A stretch of DNA of 64,000 nucleotides from Cryobacterium sp. PAMC25264 (GTDB lineage Bacteria > Actinomycetota > Actinomycetes > Actinomycetales > Microbacteriaceae): contig NZ_CP080383.1 of the NCBI RefSeq assembly GCF_019443325.1, positions 1,550,001-1,614,000 on the forward strand, read 5' to 3'. The notes under the pieces are model-generated. The model did not search any database, was not told where the DNA came from, and was given only the letters and a program-made list of their open reading frames with translations. Within the stretch, counting starts at the first letter, position 1. Every line of letters starts with the position of its first letter. The position numbers and the translations under genes were made by a program. Below are positions 45,900-55,972 of this stretch, piece after piece.

Positions 45900-47441
45900 A
45901 TGTCCCCGGTGGAAATCACCCCGGAGTTCAATCCGTTGCGTTCACCCTCCGATTACCGCCTGAATCGAATTGCAGGGCCCTCGAGCCTCGTGATCTTCGG
46001 CGTCACCGGAGACCTGTCGCGGAAGAAACTCATGCCCGCCGTCTATGACCTCGCCAACCGGGGCCTGTTGCCGCCTGGATTCGCTCTCGTCGGGTTCGCC
46101 CGCCGGGACTGGGACAACCAGGACTTCATGCAGGTTGTGCACGACTCCGTCAAGGAGTACGCCCGTACCGAGTTCCACGAAGATGTCTGGGCGCAGCTGG
46201 CCGAGGGAATCCGGTTCGTCCCGGGAACCTTCGACGACGACGCGGCCTTTGAGCTCCTCAAGGAGACCATCGAGGAACTGGACCGGGAGCGGGGAACGAT
46301 GGGCAACCATGCGTTCTACCTGTCGATCCCACCCAAGGCGTTCCCCCAGGTCACGGAGCAGCTGCGCCGGTCCGGCCTGGCAGAGCAGAAGAACGGCCAG
46401 TGGCGCCGCGTCGTCATCGAGAAGCCCTTCGGCAGCGACCTGAAGACGGCCCGCGAGCTCAACGACGTCGTCGAATCGGTCTTCCCGGCCGACTCCGTCT
46501 TCCGCATCGACCACTACCTGGGTAAGGAGACGGTGCAGAACATCCTCGCGCTGCGCTTCGCGAACCAGTTGTACGAACCGATCTGGAACGCCAACTACGT
46601 CGACCACGTGCAGATCACCATGGCCGAGGACATCGGTGTCGGCGGCCGGGCCGGGTACTACGACGGCATCGGCGCGGCGCGCGACGTGATCCAGAACCAC
46701 CTCCTGCAGCTCCTCGCGCTCACCGCCATGGAGGAGCCGATCTCCTTCGACGCCGCGGACCTCCGCACCGAGAAGGAGAAGGTGCTCGCTTCCGTACGGT
46801 TGCCGGAGGACCTGGCCACGGGCACCGCCCGCGGACAGTACGCCGGTGGCTGGCAGGGTGGCGAGAAGATCCTCGGTTTCCTGGAGGAAGACGGCATGAA
46901 CCCGGAGTCCCTGACGGAGACGTACGCGGCCCTGCGCTTGGAGATCGATACCCGGCGCTGGTCCGGGGTGCCGTTCTACCTGCGCGCCGGCAAGCGCCTG
47001 GGCCGGCGCGTCACGGAGATCGCTGTGGTGTTCAAGCGGGCACCCCAGTACCTCTTCGAGAAGAGCCAGACGGCCGCTCTCGGTGAGAACGCCCTGGTGA
47101 TCCGGGTGCAGCCTGACGAGGGCGTCACTATCCGGTTCGGATCCAAGGTTCCCGGTGTCGGCATGCAGGTGCGCGACGTGACCATGGACTTCGGTTACGG
47201 CCACGCGTTCACCGAGGCCAGCCCCGAGGCCTACGAACGCCTGATCTTGGACGTCCTGCTGGGCGACCCGCCGCTTTTCCCCCGCCACGAAGAGGTCGAG
47301 CTATCGTGGAAGATCCTCGACCCCATCGAAGAATTCTGGGCAACCCAGGGTCAACCGGAACAGTACCGACCCGGAACCTGGGGGCCCGCATCAGCCGACG
47401 AACTGCTGTCACGAGACGGCCGGAACTGGAGACGCCCATGA
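45900..47441 (+). CDS. zwf: Glucose-6-phosphate dehydrogenase
   Basis: This 513-residue oxidoreductase performs the first step of the oxidative pentose phosphate pathway. GVTGDLSRKKLMPA binds NADP(+) and RIDHYLGKETVQNI is the active-site signature. The Shine-Dalgarno is AAGGAG. Its stop overlaps the opcA start by ATGA. OpcA, encoded next, is needed for its activity in corynebacteria. Confidence 0.95.
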   Translation: MSPVEITPEFNPLRSPSDYRLNRIAGPSSLVIFGVTGDLSRKKLMPAVYDLANRGLLPPGFALVGFARRDWDNQDFMQVVHDSVKEYARTEFHEDVWAQLAEGIRFVPGTFDDDAAFELLKETIEELDRERGTMGNHAFYLSIPPKAFPQVTEQLRRSGLAEQKNGQWRRVVIEKPFGSDLKTARELNDVVESVFPADSVFRIDHYLGKETVQNILALRFANQLYEPIWNANYVDHVQITMAEDIGVGGRAGYYDGIGAARDVIQNHLLQLLALTAMEEPISFDAADLRTEKEKVLASVRLPEDLATGTARGQYAGGWQGGEKILGFLEEDGMNPESLTETYAALRLEIDTRRWSGVPFYLRAGKRLGRRVTEIAVVFKRAPQYLFEKSQTAALGENALVIRVQPDEGVTIRFGSKVPGVGMQVRDVTMDFGYGHAFTEASPEAYERLILDVLLGDPPLFPRHEEVELSWKILDPIEEFWATQGQPEQYRPGTWGPASADELLSRDGRNWRRP

Positions 47442-48397
47442 TCGTCGATCTGCCGGACACCACCACGTCCAAGATTTCCAAGGCGCTCGTGCGCATCCGG
47501 GAAGAGGGCGGCGCAGTCGCCCTCGGCCGGGTGCTCACCCTCATCATCGCCGCCGAACTGGGCCATGAGGAAGAGGCCATCGAAGCGGCCAACGACGCGT
47601 CCAGGGAACACCCCATGCGCGTGATTGTCCTGTCGACCCAGCCCGACGGCGCCGCTGCCTGCGACCCGCGTGTCGACGCGGAGATCCGGGTCGGCGGAGA
47701 CGCCGGCGCCAGCGAGGTCATCGTGCTGCGCGCCTACGGTGACGCCGCCAGCGACCCGGAGAGCCTGGTCACCGGTCTGCTCCTGCCCGACGCTCCCGTT
47801 GTGGCCTGGTGGCCCGGTGAGGCGCCAGAGGTGCCGGCTGAGTCGCCCCTGGGTCGCATCGCGTACCGTCGCATCACGGATGCGTCCGCGCAGGACGACC
47901 CGCAGGCCGCCCTCACCCGGATCTGCTCGACGTACCGCCCGGGCGACACCGACTTCGCCTGGACGCGTCTGACCCTCTGGCGGGCCCAGCTCGCCGCGGT
48001 GCTCGACCAGCCTCCCTACGAATCCATCACCGCCGTATCCGTGACCGGGGCGGCTGACTCCCCCTCCACGACCCTGCTCGCGGCCTGGCTGCAGCTGCAG
48101 TTGCAGGTACCCGTGGACTACGATCTCACCACAGGTGAGAACTCGAACGGGATCCGCGGCGTGCACCTCACCCGCGCATCCGGTGTCATCTCCCTGGAGC
48201 GCGAGGTCCCCGGAATCGCCACGCTGACCCAGCCGGGCCAGCCGGTGCAGGATCTGACGCTCAAGCGCCGTAGCCTGCGGGATTGCCTGAGCGACGAACT
48301 CCGTCGCCTCGATCCCGACGAACTGTACGGGGAGGTCATCACGCGTGGCCTGCCGCAGCTGACGGACGCCACCACACCGACCGGAGGTCACTCATGA
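47438..48397 (+). CDS. opcA: Glucose-6-phosphate dehydrogenase assembly protein OpcA
   Basis: This 319-residue protein is needed for active, oligomeric glucose-6-phosphate dehydrogenase and is found next to zwf across cyanobacteria and actinobacteria. Conserved blocks include RVLTLIIAAE near residue 28 and PVVAWWPGE in the middle. It is not an enzyme itself. It overlaps zwf (ATGA) and pgl (ATGA), so stoichiometry is probably set by coupling. Confidence 0.93.
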   Translation: MIVDLPDTTTSKISKALVRIREEGGAVALGRVLTLIIAAELGHEEEAIEAANDASREHPMRVIVLSTQPDGAAACDPRVDAEIRVGGDAGASEVIVLRAYGDAASDPESLVTGLLLPDAPVVAWWPGEAPEVPAESPLGRIAYRRITDASAQDDPQAALTRICSTYRPGDTDFAWTRLTLWRAQLAAVLDQPPYESITAVSVTGAADSPSTTLLAAWLQLQLQVPVDYDLTTGENSNGIRGVHLTRASGVISLEREVPGIATLTQPGQPVQDLTLKRRSLRDCLSDELRRLDPDELYGEVITRGLPQLTDATTPTGGHS

Positions 48398-49164
48398 CAC
48401 ACGACAGGCGTGTACTCGTACACGACGACAAGGCGGCGCTCATCGAGTCCGTCGCCACGCGCTTCCTCACCAAGATGGCCGACATCCTGCACGAACAGGG
48501 CCACGCCCATGTGGTGCTCACCGGAGGAAGCGTCGGGACGGGTGTGCTGGAGGCCATCAACGCCTCCCCCGACCGCGACAGTGTGAACTGGTCCAAGATC
48601 GACGTCTGGTGGGGCGACGAGCGTTGGGTCCCCCGGGGCCACGCCGACCGCAACGAGGGGCAGGCCCGCGCAGCCCTGCTCGACCACATCGATATTCCGG
48701 CCGCTAACGTTCACGCGTACCCCGCGTCCGACGAAGGCCTCGACATCGATGCGGCCGCGGATCGGTATGCGGCCGAGCTCCAGTCGATGGCCGCCCCTGA
48801 GTCCACGGTGCCGCAGTTCGACGTCACGTTCCTCGGCGTCGGTCCGGACGGTCACATCGCTTCCCTGTTCCCGCACATGCAGGGTATCCGGGAGAACGAC
48901 CTCACGGTCATCGCGGTGCTGAACTCACCCAAGCCGCCGCCCGAACGTCTGAGCCTCACCCGCTGGGTGATCAACTCGTCCGAGCGCATCTGGCTGGTGG
49001 TCTCCGGTTCCGACAAGGCGTCTGCCCTTGGCCTCGCCCTCGCCGGTGCCAGCCGTGACGAGGTGCCCGTCGCGGGCATCCGTGGTCGGCATTACACGGA
49101 CTTCTTCGTGGACGGTGAGGCGGCCGCGGAGGTCCCGGAGAACCTGATCGAGCAGCCGCAGTAG
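48394..49164 (+). CDS. pgl: 6-phosphogluconolactonase
   Basis: This 256-residue enzyme hydrolyses 6-phosphogluconolactone. It belongs to the NagB/DevB-type family, with VVLTGGSVGTGVLEAI near residue 40, WWGDERWVPRGHADRN and LGVGPDGHIASLFPH. It is the last gene of the overlapping series zwf-opcA-pgl, with GGAGG as Shine-Dalgarno. A bidirectional terminator follows. Confidence 0.93.
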   Translation: MTHDRRVLVHDDKAALIESVATRFLTKMADILHEQGHAHVVLTGGSVGTGVLEAINASPDRDSVNWSKIDVWWGDERWVPRGHADRNEGQARAALLDHIDIPAANVHAYPASDEGLDIDAAADRYAAELQSMAAPESTVPQFDVTFLGVGPDGHIASLFPHMQGIRENDLTVIAVLNSPKPPPERLSLTRWVINSSERIWLVVSGSDKASALGLALAGASRDEVPVAGIRGRHYTDFFVDGEAAAEVPENLIEQPQ

Positions 49165-49181
49165 GCGACTCCAGGCAGAGC

Positions 49182-49218
49182 AAAAGCGCATCGGTTCCGA
49201 GGAACCGATGCGCTTTTT
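49182..49218. terminator. Bidirectional terminator between pgl and rbpA
   Basis: AAAAGCGCATCGGTTCC and its complement form a 15-17-bp stem with a very small loop. T-runs occur on both strands, so it can serve pgl and rbpA alike. Confidence 0.92.
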
Positions 49219-49267
49219 GTGTTGCCTGTGCGCTGTGCGCTGTGCGATAGGCCGTGGCCTACCTCAG

Positions 49268-49636
49268 TCAGTTGGTGGCGCTGAGCTTTCCGCGACGCAC
49301 CCTGAGCTGCTGGAGGGCTTCCTCGAGGAGGGACTCGGCCTCTTCCTCGGTGCGACGCTCCTTGACGTAAGCCAGGTGGGTCTTGTACGGCTCGAGCTTC
49401 ACCACCGACGGCGGGTTCTCCTTGTCCCGGCCAGCGGGCAGACCCGAGGACGGGCAGTCGATGGTGTCGGGAATTTCCTCGTCGGGCAGGTTCGCGGCGA
49501 AGTATCGCACCGTCTCGTTGCCGAGGGCGTCCCAGTAGGAGACCCGGATGCGATCGGCGTGGAAACCACGGTCCTGCTCGCCCATGGGGCCCGCTCCGAC
49601 TCGCGAGCCGCGAATAGCGCTTCCGCCAGATGCCAT
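49268..49636 (-). CDS. rbpA: RNA polymerase-binding protein RbpA
   Basis: This 122-residue actinobacteria-specific activator binds the group 1 sigma factor and stabilises the open promoter complex. The N-terminal basic MASGGSAIRGSRVG tail, the core barrel (RIRVSYWDALGNETVRYFA, then DTIDCPSSGLPA) and the C-terminal sigma-interaction helix (HLAYVKERRTEEEAESLL) are all recognisable. A GGAGGA Shine-Dalgarno precedes the ATG. No sigma-R type promoter was seen. The gene is a marker for Actinomycetota. Confidence 0.94.
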   Translation of the reverse strand: MASGGSAIRGSRVGAGPMGEQDRGFHADRIRVSYWDALGNETVRYFAANLPDEEIPDTIDCPSSGLPAGRDKENPPSVVKLEPYKTHLAYVKERRTEEEAESLLEEALQQLRVRRGKLSATN

Positions 49637-49794
49637 TGTGTTCCTCCGCTTGAAAACTGTTCGGCTGGTTCAGGTTGTCTGCTGCTGGTCCGGTCGCGCC
49701 GTGGTTGACCGAATGCGACGGTGTCGCGAGCTGGTGCCGTAGCCCCGGTTGCCGGCCCGGTCCGCTGGTGAGCGGGCGGGCGGCAGCCGTCAGG

Positions 49795-50046
49795 CTACGC
49801 GCCGGTATCGAATTTGGTGATCAGGCCGAGCACGACGATGCAGGAGATCCACAACACGGCCAGGATGATGGTGATGCGGTTGAGGTTCCGTTCGGCGACG
49901 CCGGAGGCGCCGAGGTTGGAGGTGACGCCGCCGCCGAACATGTCGGACAGCCCGCCGCCGCGCCCCTTGTGGAGCAAAATGAGCATAGTGAGCAGGAGGC
50001 TCGTGATACCGAGCAGAACCTGCAATACAACCTGGAGAATCTCCAC
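49795..50046 (-). CDS. secG: Preprotein translocase subunit SecG
   Basis: This 83-residue SecG of the SecYEG channel has two transmembrane helices (residues about 3-24 and 58-77) joined by a glycine-rich loop (GRGGGLSDMFGGG) that is typical of the family. It starts with GTG after GAAAGG. It lies downstream of tpiA, separated by a terminator, in the same orientation. Confidence 0.93.
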   Translation of the reverse strand: MEILQVVLQVLLGITSLLLTMLILLHKGRGGGLSDMFGGGVTSNLGASGVAERNLNRITIILAVLWISCIVVLGLITKFDTGA

Positions 50047-50113
50047 GCGAAACCTTTCACAAAACGATGGGCGCTAGAGCTCCACCAAGACCACTGGCAA
50101 TTATAGCCTGACG

Positions 50114-50157
50114 GCAAAACGAAACCCGCCGCACCCCCGAGTAGGGGATGTGGCGGG
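50114..50157 (-). terminator. Terminator of the gap-pgk-tpiA unit
   Basis: CCCGCC (50125-50130) pairs with GGCGGG (50152-50157), with a further CACCCC/GGGGATG stem inside. On the minus strand it is followed by TTTCGTTTT. Confidence 0.82.
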
Positions 50158-50163
50158 CGATCG

Positions 50164-50955
50164 TTACAGTCCGACGTGCTTCTGGAATCGGACGATGCTC
50201 GAGAACTCGGTGATGTCGAGGCTCGCACCGCCAACCAGGGCGCCGTCGACGTTCGGTTCCTTCATGAAACCGGCGATGTTGACTCCCTTGACCGAACCAC
50301 CGTAGAGGATCCGGGTCTTGTCTGCGACGTCCTGTCCGAGCACCTCGGCGAGGGTCGTCCGGAGCGCTGCAGCGACCTGTTCGGCCTGCTCGGGCGTTGC
50401 GGCCTGGCCGGAGCCGATGGCCCAGACCGGCTCGTACGCCACGACGATGTCAGCGGCGTTGTCGACACCCGCGAGGGCTGCCTTCAACTGTGCGACGGGA
50501 ACGGCGCTGGGGCCGTGCAGCTCGAGGTCCGCGGCGGTTTCGCCGACGCAGATGATCGGAACCAGGTTGTGCTTCAACGCTGCGGTCACCTTGGCGGCGA
50601 CGACCTCGTCGGTCTCGTTGTGCAGGGTGCGTCGCTCGGAGTGACCGATGAGCACGTACTGGCACTCGAGTGCGGCGAGGAACGCCGCCGAGATCTCACC
50701 CGTGTAGGCGCCGGACTCCTGGGTGGAGACGTCCTGTCCGCCGTACGCCAGCGGCAGTTTGTCGGCCGCCACGAGCGTCTGCACGCTGCGGAGGTCGGTG
50801 AAGGGCGGGAACACGGCAACCTCGGTGGAGGTGAAGTCGTGGCCGGCGTCCTTGAGGCTCCAGGCCAGCTTCTGGACGAACGCGATGGCCTGGAGGTGGT
50901 CCAGGTTCATCTTCCAGTTGCCCGCAATCAGTGGGACACGCGTGTTTACTGCCAT
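50164..50955 (-). CDS. tpiA: Triosephosphate isomerase
   Basis: This 263-residue TIM barrel interconverts dihydroxyacetone phosphate and glyceraldehyde 3-phosphate. Lys15 is in NWKMN, the catalytic histidine is in IGHSERR and the glutamate is in [11 protein letters not shown]. Its ATG overlaps the end of pgk by about ten bases, as is common in glycolytic operons. A terminator follows. Confidence 0.96.
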   Translation of the reverse strand: MAVNTRVPLIAGNWKMNLDHLQAIAFVQKLAWSLKDAGHDFTSTEVAVFPPFTDLRSVQTLVAADKLPLAYGGQDVSTQESGAYTGEISAAFLAALECQYVLIGHSERRTLHNETDEVVAAKVTAALKHNLVPIICVGETAADLELHGPSAVPVAQLKAALAGVDNAADIVVAYEPVWAIGSGQAATPEQAEQVAAALRTTLAEVLGQDVADKTRILYGGSVKGVNIAGFMKEPNVDGALVGGASLDITEFSSIVRFQKHVGL

Positions 50956-52159
50956 CCGAGGACCTCCAGTCCTGGCAGTCGCTTGCCCTCGAGGAACTCG
51001 AGGCTGGCGCCACCGCCGGTAGAAATATGACCGAACTGGTCATCGTTGAAACCGAGGATGCGAACTGCGGCGGCGGAGTCTCCTCCACCGACGACGCTGA
51101 GTCCGTTGACCTCGGTCAGAGCGGCGGCAACCGTGCGGGTGCCGTCGGCGAAGGGTGCCAGCTCGAACACGCCCATGGGGCCGTTCCAGAAGACGGTCTT
51201 CGACTCACGGATGATCGCTGCGAACGCAGCGGCCGTGTCCGGTCCGATGTCCAGGCCCAGGCCGGCAGCGCCGAACGGGGTGTCCTCGATCTGATCGGCC
51301 GGCGTGGTGACGTATTCGGCGTCTGCCCCGAACTTGGAGGCGACGACGACATCCGTCGGCAGCACGATCTTGACGCCGAGGCGCTCTGCCTCGGCAAGGT
51401 AACCGCGCACGGTTTCGATCTGGTCGACCTCGAGCAGGCTCGCGCCGACCTTGTGGCCCTGGGCCGCGAGGAAGGTGAAGAGCATGCCGCCGCCGATGAG
51501 CAGCGAGTTCACCCGCGGAAGCAGGTGGCCGATGACTCCGAGCTTGTCCGATACCTTCGAGCCGCCGAGGATCACCGTGTACGGCGCCTCCGGCTTCTCG
51601 GTGAGGCGGTCGAGCACGTCGAGCTCTGCAGCGATGAGCAGTCCGGCGGCGCTCGGCAGGATCTGGGCCAGGTCGAAGACGCTGGCCTGCTTGCGGTGCA
51701 CGACGCCGAAGCCGTCGGAGACGAGAGCATCACCGAGGGCGGAGAGCTCGGTGGCGAACGCCACCCGCTCTGCGTCGACCTTGCTGGTCTCCCCGCGTTG
51801 AAACGGAGGTTCTCCAGAACGACGATGTCGCCGTCGGCCAGGGCCGCGACTGCGGCCTGGGCGGATTCGCCGACGGTGTCCGTGGCGAATGCCACGGGGG
51901 AACCGATCAGTTCAGCCAGGCGTGCCGCTACCGGCGCGAGGCTGTACTTGGGGTTGACCTGGCCGTCGGGGCGCCCGAGGTGAGAAACGATCACCAGACG
52001 GGCGCCCTGTTCGACCAAGGCCTTGAGGGTGGGCAGGGACGCCCGCACACGGCCATCGTCGGTGATCTGGCCGTCTTTCAACGGAACGTTCAGATCACAC
52101 CGAACGATGACGCGCTTGCCGTGGAGCGATCCCAGCGATTCGATAGTGCGAAGCGTCAC
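50946..52159 (-). CDS. pgk: Phosphoglycerate kinase, interrupted by one-base deletion
   Basis: This glycolytic enzyme makes ATP from 1,3-bisphosphoglycerate. The repaired length is 404 residues. The N-terminal [16 protein letters not shown] and [11 protein letters not shown] lie in one frame; the remainder ([33 protein letters not shown]) is in the next. One C is missing in the CCCC at 51791-51794 (G on the coding strand), where RFNAGETSKV should be read. An essential gene with a homopolymer deletion points to sequencing error. Confidence 0.9.
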
Positions 52160-52173
52160 TGCGAGTCCCCTAG

Positions 52174-53190
<1,017 letters not shown>

Positions 53191-53268
53191 TTATTGATGG
53201 CGCATGTGGCGCCGGTGGTGGGATGAAAAAAGCGAAAGTGGTGGGTGCGGCCGGTGGGCCGATGAGCG

Positions 53269-53895
53269 CTACGAGAGTAGCAGCAGGCCGTTGGTCTTCT
53301 CCCGGGCGGCGACGAAGCGGGCCTGCACGTTGTCCCAGTCGACGATGTTCCAGAACGCTTTCACGTAGTCGGCACGCACGTTCTGGTAGTCGAGGTAATA
53401 GGCGTGCTCCCAGACGTCGAGCATGAGCACGGGAACGGTTCCAGCAGCGAAGTTGGCCTGCTGGTCGAAGAATTGCTGGATGATCAGGCGCTGCCCGATC
53501 GAGTCCCACGCGAGCACCGCCCAGCCTGAGCCCTGTACGCCCATCGCGGTCGCCGCGAAGTGCGCCTGGAACTTGTCGAAGGAACCGAAGAAGTCATCGA
53601 TGGCGCTGGCGAGTTCGCCGATGGGCTTGTCGCCGCCGTTCGGGGACATGTTGGTCCAGAAGATCGAGTGGTTTACATGTCCGCCGAGGTTGAACGCGAG
53701 GTCCTTCTCCAGCTTGTTGACGTAGCCGAGGCTGCCGGAATCGCGGGCCTCCGCCAGTTGGGCCAAGGCAGTGTTCGCGCCGGTGACGTATGCCTGGTGG
53801 TGCTTGCTGTGGTGGAGTTCCATGATGGTGCCGCTGATGCTCGGCGCGAGAGCCGAGTAGTCGTAAGCCAGTTCAGGCAGGGTGTATTCGGCCAT
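53269..53895 (-). CDS. sodA: Superoxide dismutase, Fe/Mn type
   Basis: This 208-residue enzyme detoxifies superoxide. Metal ligands are His28, His76, Asp160 and His164. The metal (Mn or Fe) cannot be determined with confidence; MGVQGSGW and DVWEHAYY are compatible with either. The start has AGGAGAT as Shine-Dalgarno. A TAGACT -10 lies 72 bases upstream. Confidence 0.95.
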   Translation of the reverse strand: MAEYTLPELAYDYSALAPSISGTIMELHHSKHHQAYVTGANTALAQLAEARDSGSLGYVNKLEKDLAFNLGGHVNHSIFWTNMSPNGGDKPIGELASAIDDFFGSFDKFQAHFAATAMGVQGSGWAVLAWDSIGQRLIIQQFFDQQANFAAGTVPVLMLDVWEHAYYLDYQNVRADYVKAFWNIVDWDNVQARFVAAREKTNGLLLLS

Positions 53896-53966
53896 AGCTC
53901 ATATCTCCTCATTTGTGTGGCGGCGGCAGGATTTCTCCCGCCACCTGCACTGTAAGTGACCTTTTT

Positions 53967-53972
53967 AGTCTA
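53967..53972 (-). promoter_or_regulatory. Candidate sodA -10 hexamer
   Basis: TAGACT on the minus strand, in an AT-rich patch, would give a leader of about 65 bases. No metal-regulator palindrome is recognised. Confidence 0.42.
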
Positions 53973-53999
53973 CTCAGGTGGATAGGGGACGTTAGTCCC

Positions 54000-54980
54000 T
54001 CACACGTCGTCGAGGTCAGCGGGCAGGTTCGCGTCGGTGCCGGGGATCCCGAGGTCGACGGCCTTCTTATCGGCCATCGCGAGCAGCCGGCGGATGCGTC
54101 CGGCGACGGCATCCTTGGTCATGGGCGGGTCGGCGTGGTGACCGAGTTCGTCGAGGCTGGAGTCGCGGAACGACAGCCGCAGCTCCCCCGCATACCGCAG
54201 GTGCTCCGGGATATCGTCACCGAGGATCTCCATGGCCCGGTCCACGCGGGCGCAGGCGGCGACGGCGGCCTGCGCGGAGCGGCGGAGGTTGGCGTCGTCG
54301 AAGTTGACCAGGCGATTGGCGGTGGCGCGCACCTCGCGGCGCTGCCGCAGGGCCTCCCAGTTGAGCACGGTCTCCTGGGCGCCCATCTGCACGAGCATGG
54401 CACCGATGGCGTCACCGTCACGGATGACGACGCGGTGCACACCGCGCACCTCGCGCGCCTTCGCGACGATGCCGAGGCGTCCGGCCGCGCCGACGATGGC
54501 CATGGCGGCCTCGTTTCCCGGGCACACGACCTCGAGCGCGGCCGAGCGGCCGGGATCGGTCAGTGAGCCGGCGGCGAGGAACGCGCCGCGCCAGACGGCC
54601 GCGATCTCGTCCTTGGACCCGGTGGTCAGCCGGTTGGGCAGGCCGCGGATCGGGCGGCGTCGGGCATCGAGTAGGCCGGTCTGTCGCGCGAGGGTCTCGC
54701 CGCCCTCGAGCACCCTGACCAGGTAGTGGTTGGTGCGGCGCAGGCCTGAGGCCGTGATCACGGAGACGTCACTGCGGACGCCGTAGAGCTCGGCGAGGTC
54801 CTTGCGTACCCGCCGGGCCAGCAGGGCGGTATCGAGTTCCGACTCGATGGCGATGCGGCCGGAGATCATGTGCAGACCACCGGAGAATCGCAGGATCGTG
54901 GCCAGTTCGGCCGCCCGGACCGTGGTCTTCGAAACCTCGACGCGTGCTAGTTCATCTTTGACGTCGATGGTGAGTGCCAA
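54000..54980 (-). CDS. whiA: DNA-binding protein WhiA
   Basis: This 326-residue sporulation/division regulator (WhiA family) has an N-terminal LAGLIDADG-like domain ([13 protein letters not shown] block [14 protein letters not shown]) and a C-terminal helix-turn-helix ([20 protein letters not shown]). In Streptomyces it works with WhiB; other actinobacteria lack sporulation but keep it for cell division. The start appears to be a TTG at 54980 with a weak GGAA. It lies next to rapZ, but yvcK, usually between them, is absent. Confidence 0.92.
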   Translation of the reverse strand: MALTIDVKDELARVEVSKTTVRAAELATILRFSGGLHMISGRIAIESELDTALLARRVRKDLAELYGVRSDVSVITASGLRRTNHYLVRVLEGGETLARQTGLLDARRRPIRGLPNRLTTGSKDEIAAVWRGAFLAAGSLTDPGRSAALEVVCPGNEAAMAIVGAAGRLGIVAKAREVRGVHRVVIRDGDAIGAMLVQMGAQETVLNWEALRQRREVRATANRLVNFDDANLRRSAQAAVAACARVDRAMEILGDDIPEHLRYAGELRLSFRDSSLDELGHHADPPMTKDAVAGRIRRLLAMADKKAVDLGIPGTDANLPADLDDV

Positions 54981-55037
54981 TCGTCATTTCCATTCTGTTG
55001 TTCGGGCCTGCCGTCGTGGTCGACGGCTGGCCTGCCG

Positions 55038-55913
55038 TTATTCTCGTCCGAGGTCGCGGTGCTTGAGGCTCACCGCTACGCCGGGAAATTCTTGGAGCAG
55101 CCCGGCCAGTTCCCGTGCCATGGCCACCGAGCGGTGCTTGCCGCCCGTGCAACCGATCGCGATGGTGGCGTGACGCTTGTTCTCCCGCTGGTATCCGGCC
55201 AGGACCGGGCGCACGGCGGTGGCATACGCGTCGATGAATTCCCGCGCGCCTTCCTGGCCGAGCACGTAGTCGCTGACCTCGGGGTCGAGCCCGGTGTGCG
55301 GGCGCAGTTCGGGGATCCAGAAGGGGTTGGGCAGGAAGCGGGCGTCGGCGACCATGTCGACGTCGGTGGGGAGGCCGTACTTGAAACCGAAGCTCATCAC
55401 GGTGAGGTGCAGCCCGGCCGCGTTCTCCGCGGCGAAGCGTTCGGTGATGGTGGTGGCCAGCTGGTGGATATTGAGATCGGAGGTGTCGATGACGATGTCG
55501 CAGGACTCCCGAACGACGGCCAGGCGGGTGCGTTCGGCGGAGATCCCGTCGAGGATCGTCCCCTCCCCCTGCAGCGGGTGTGGGCGTCGCACGGCCTCGA
55601 ACCTGCGCACGAGCACGTCGTCGCGAGCCTCGAGGAAGATCACCCTGACCTGGGTGCCGCTGCGCAACGCTTGGACGAGTTCTTGGAAATCGCCGAAGAA
55701 GTCGCGGCCGCGGATGTCGACGACGGCGGCGATCTTAGGCAGGTTGGTGCCGGCCCGGCCGACGAGCTCGACGAGTGGTCTGAGCATCTGCGGAGGCAGG
55801 TTGTCGACGACGTACCAGCCCAGGTCTTCGAGCGCGTTTGCCACGGTCGATCGTCCGGCGCCTGACATGCCCGTGACAATGAGCATCTCCTGCTTCTGGG
55901 TCTCCGTGCTCAT
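55038..55913 (-). CDS. rapZ: RNase adapter / nucleotide-binding protein RapZ (YvcJ)
   Basis: This 291-residue P-loop protein has GMSGAGRS at 15-22, in which arginine replaces the lysine of most P-loops, a substitution common in the actinobacterial group. RDDVLVRRF and a C-terminal domain with GCTGGKHRSVAMARELA follow. In E. coli RapZ controls GlmZ decay; here function is unknown. It starts 59 bases from uvrC and runs in the same direction. Confidence 0.9.
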   Translation of the reverse strand: MSTETQKQEMLIVTGMSGAGRSTVANALEDLGWYVVDNLPPQMLRPLVELVGRAGTNLPKIAAVVDIRGRDFFGDFQELVQALRSGTQVRVIFLEARDDVLVRRFEAVRRPHPLQGEGTILDGISAERTRLAVVRESCDIVIDTSDLNIHQLATTITERFAAENAAGLHLTVMSFGFKYGLPTDVDMVADARFLPNPFWIPELRPHTGLDPEVSDYVLGQEGAREFIDAYATAVRPVLAGYQRENKRHATIAIGCTGGKHRSVAMARELAGLLQEFPGVAVSLKHRDLGRE

Positions 55914-55972
55914 GCTGGATTGCGCCTTCGGTCGAAGTGAGTGAATGTCCAGCTTATCGACCGGTGGCCTGC

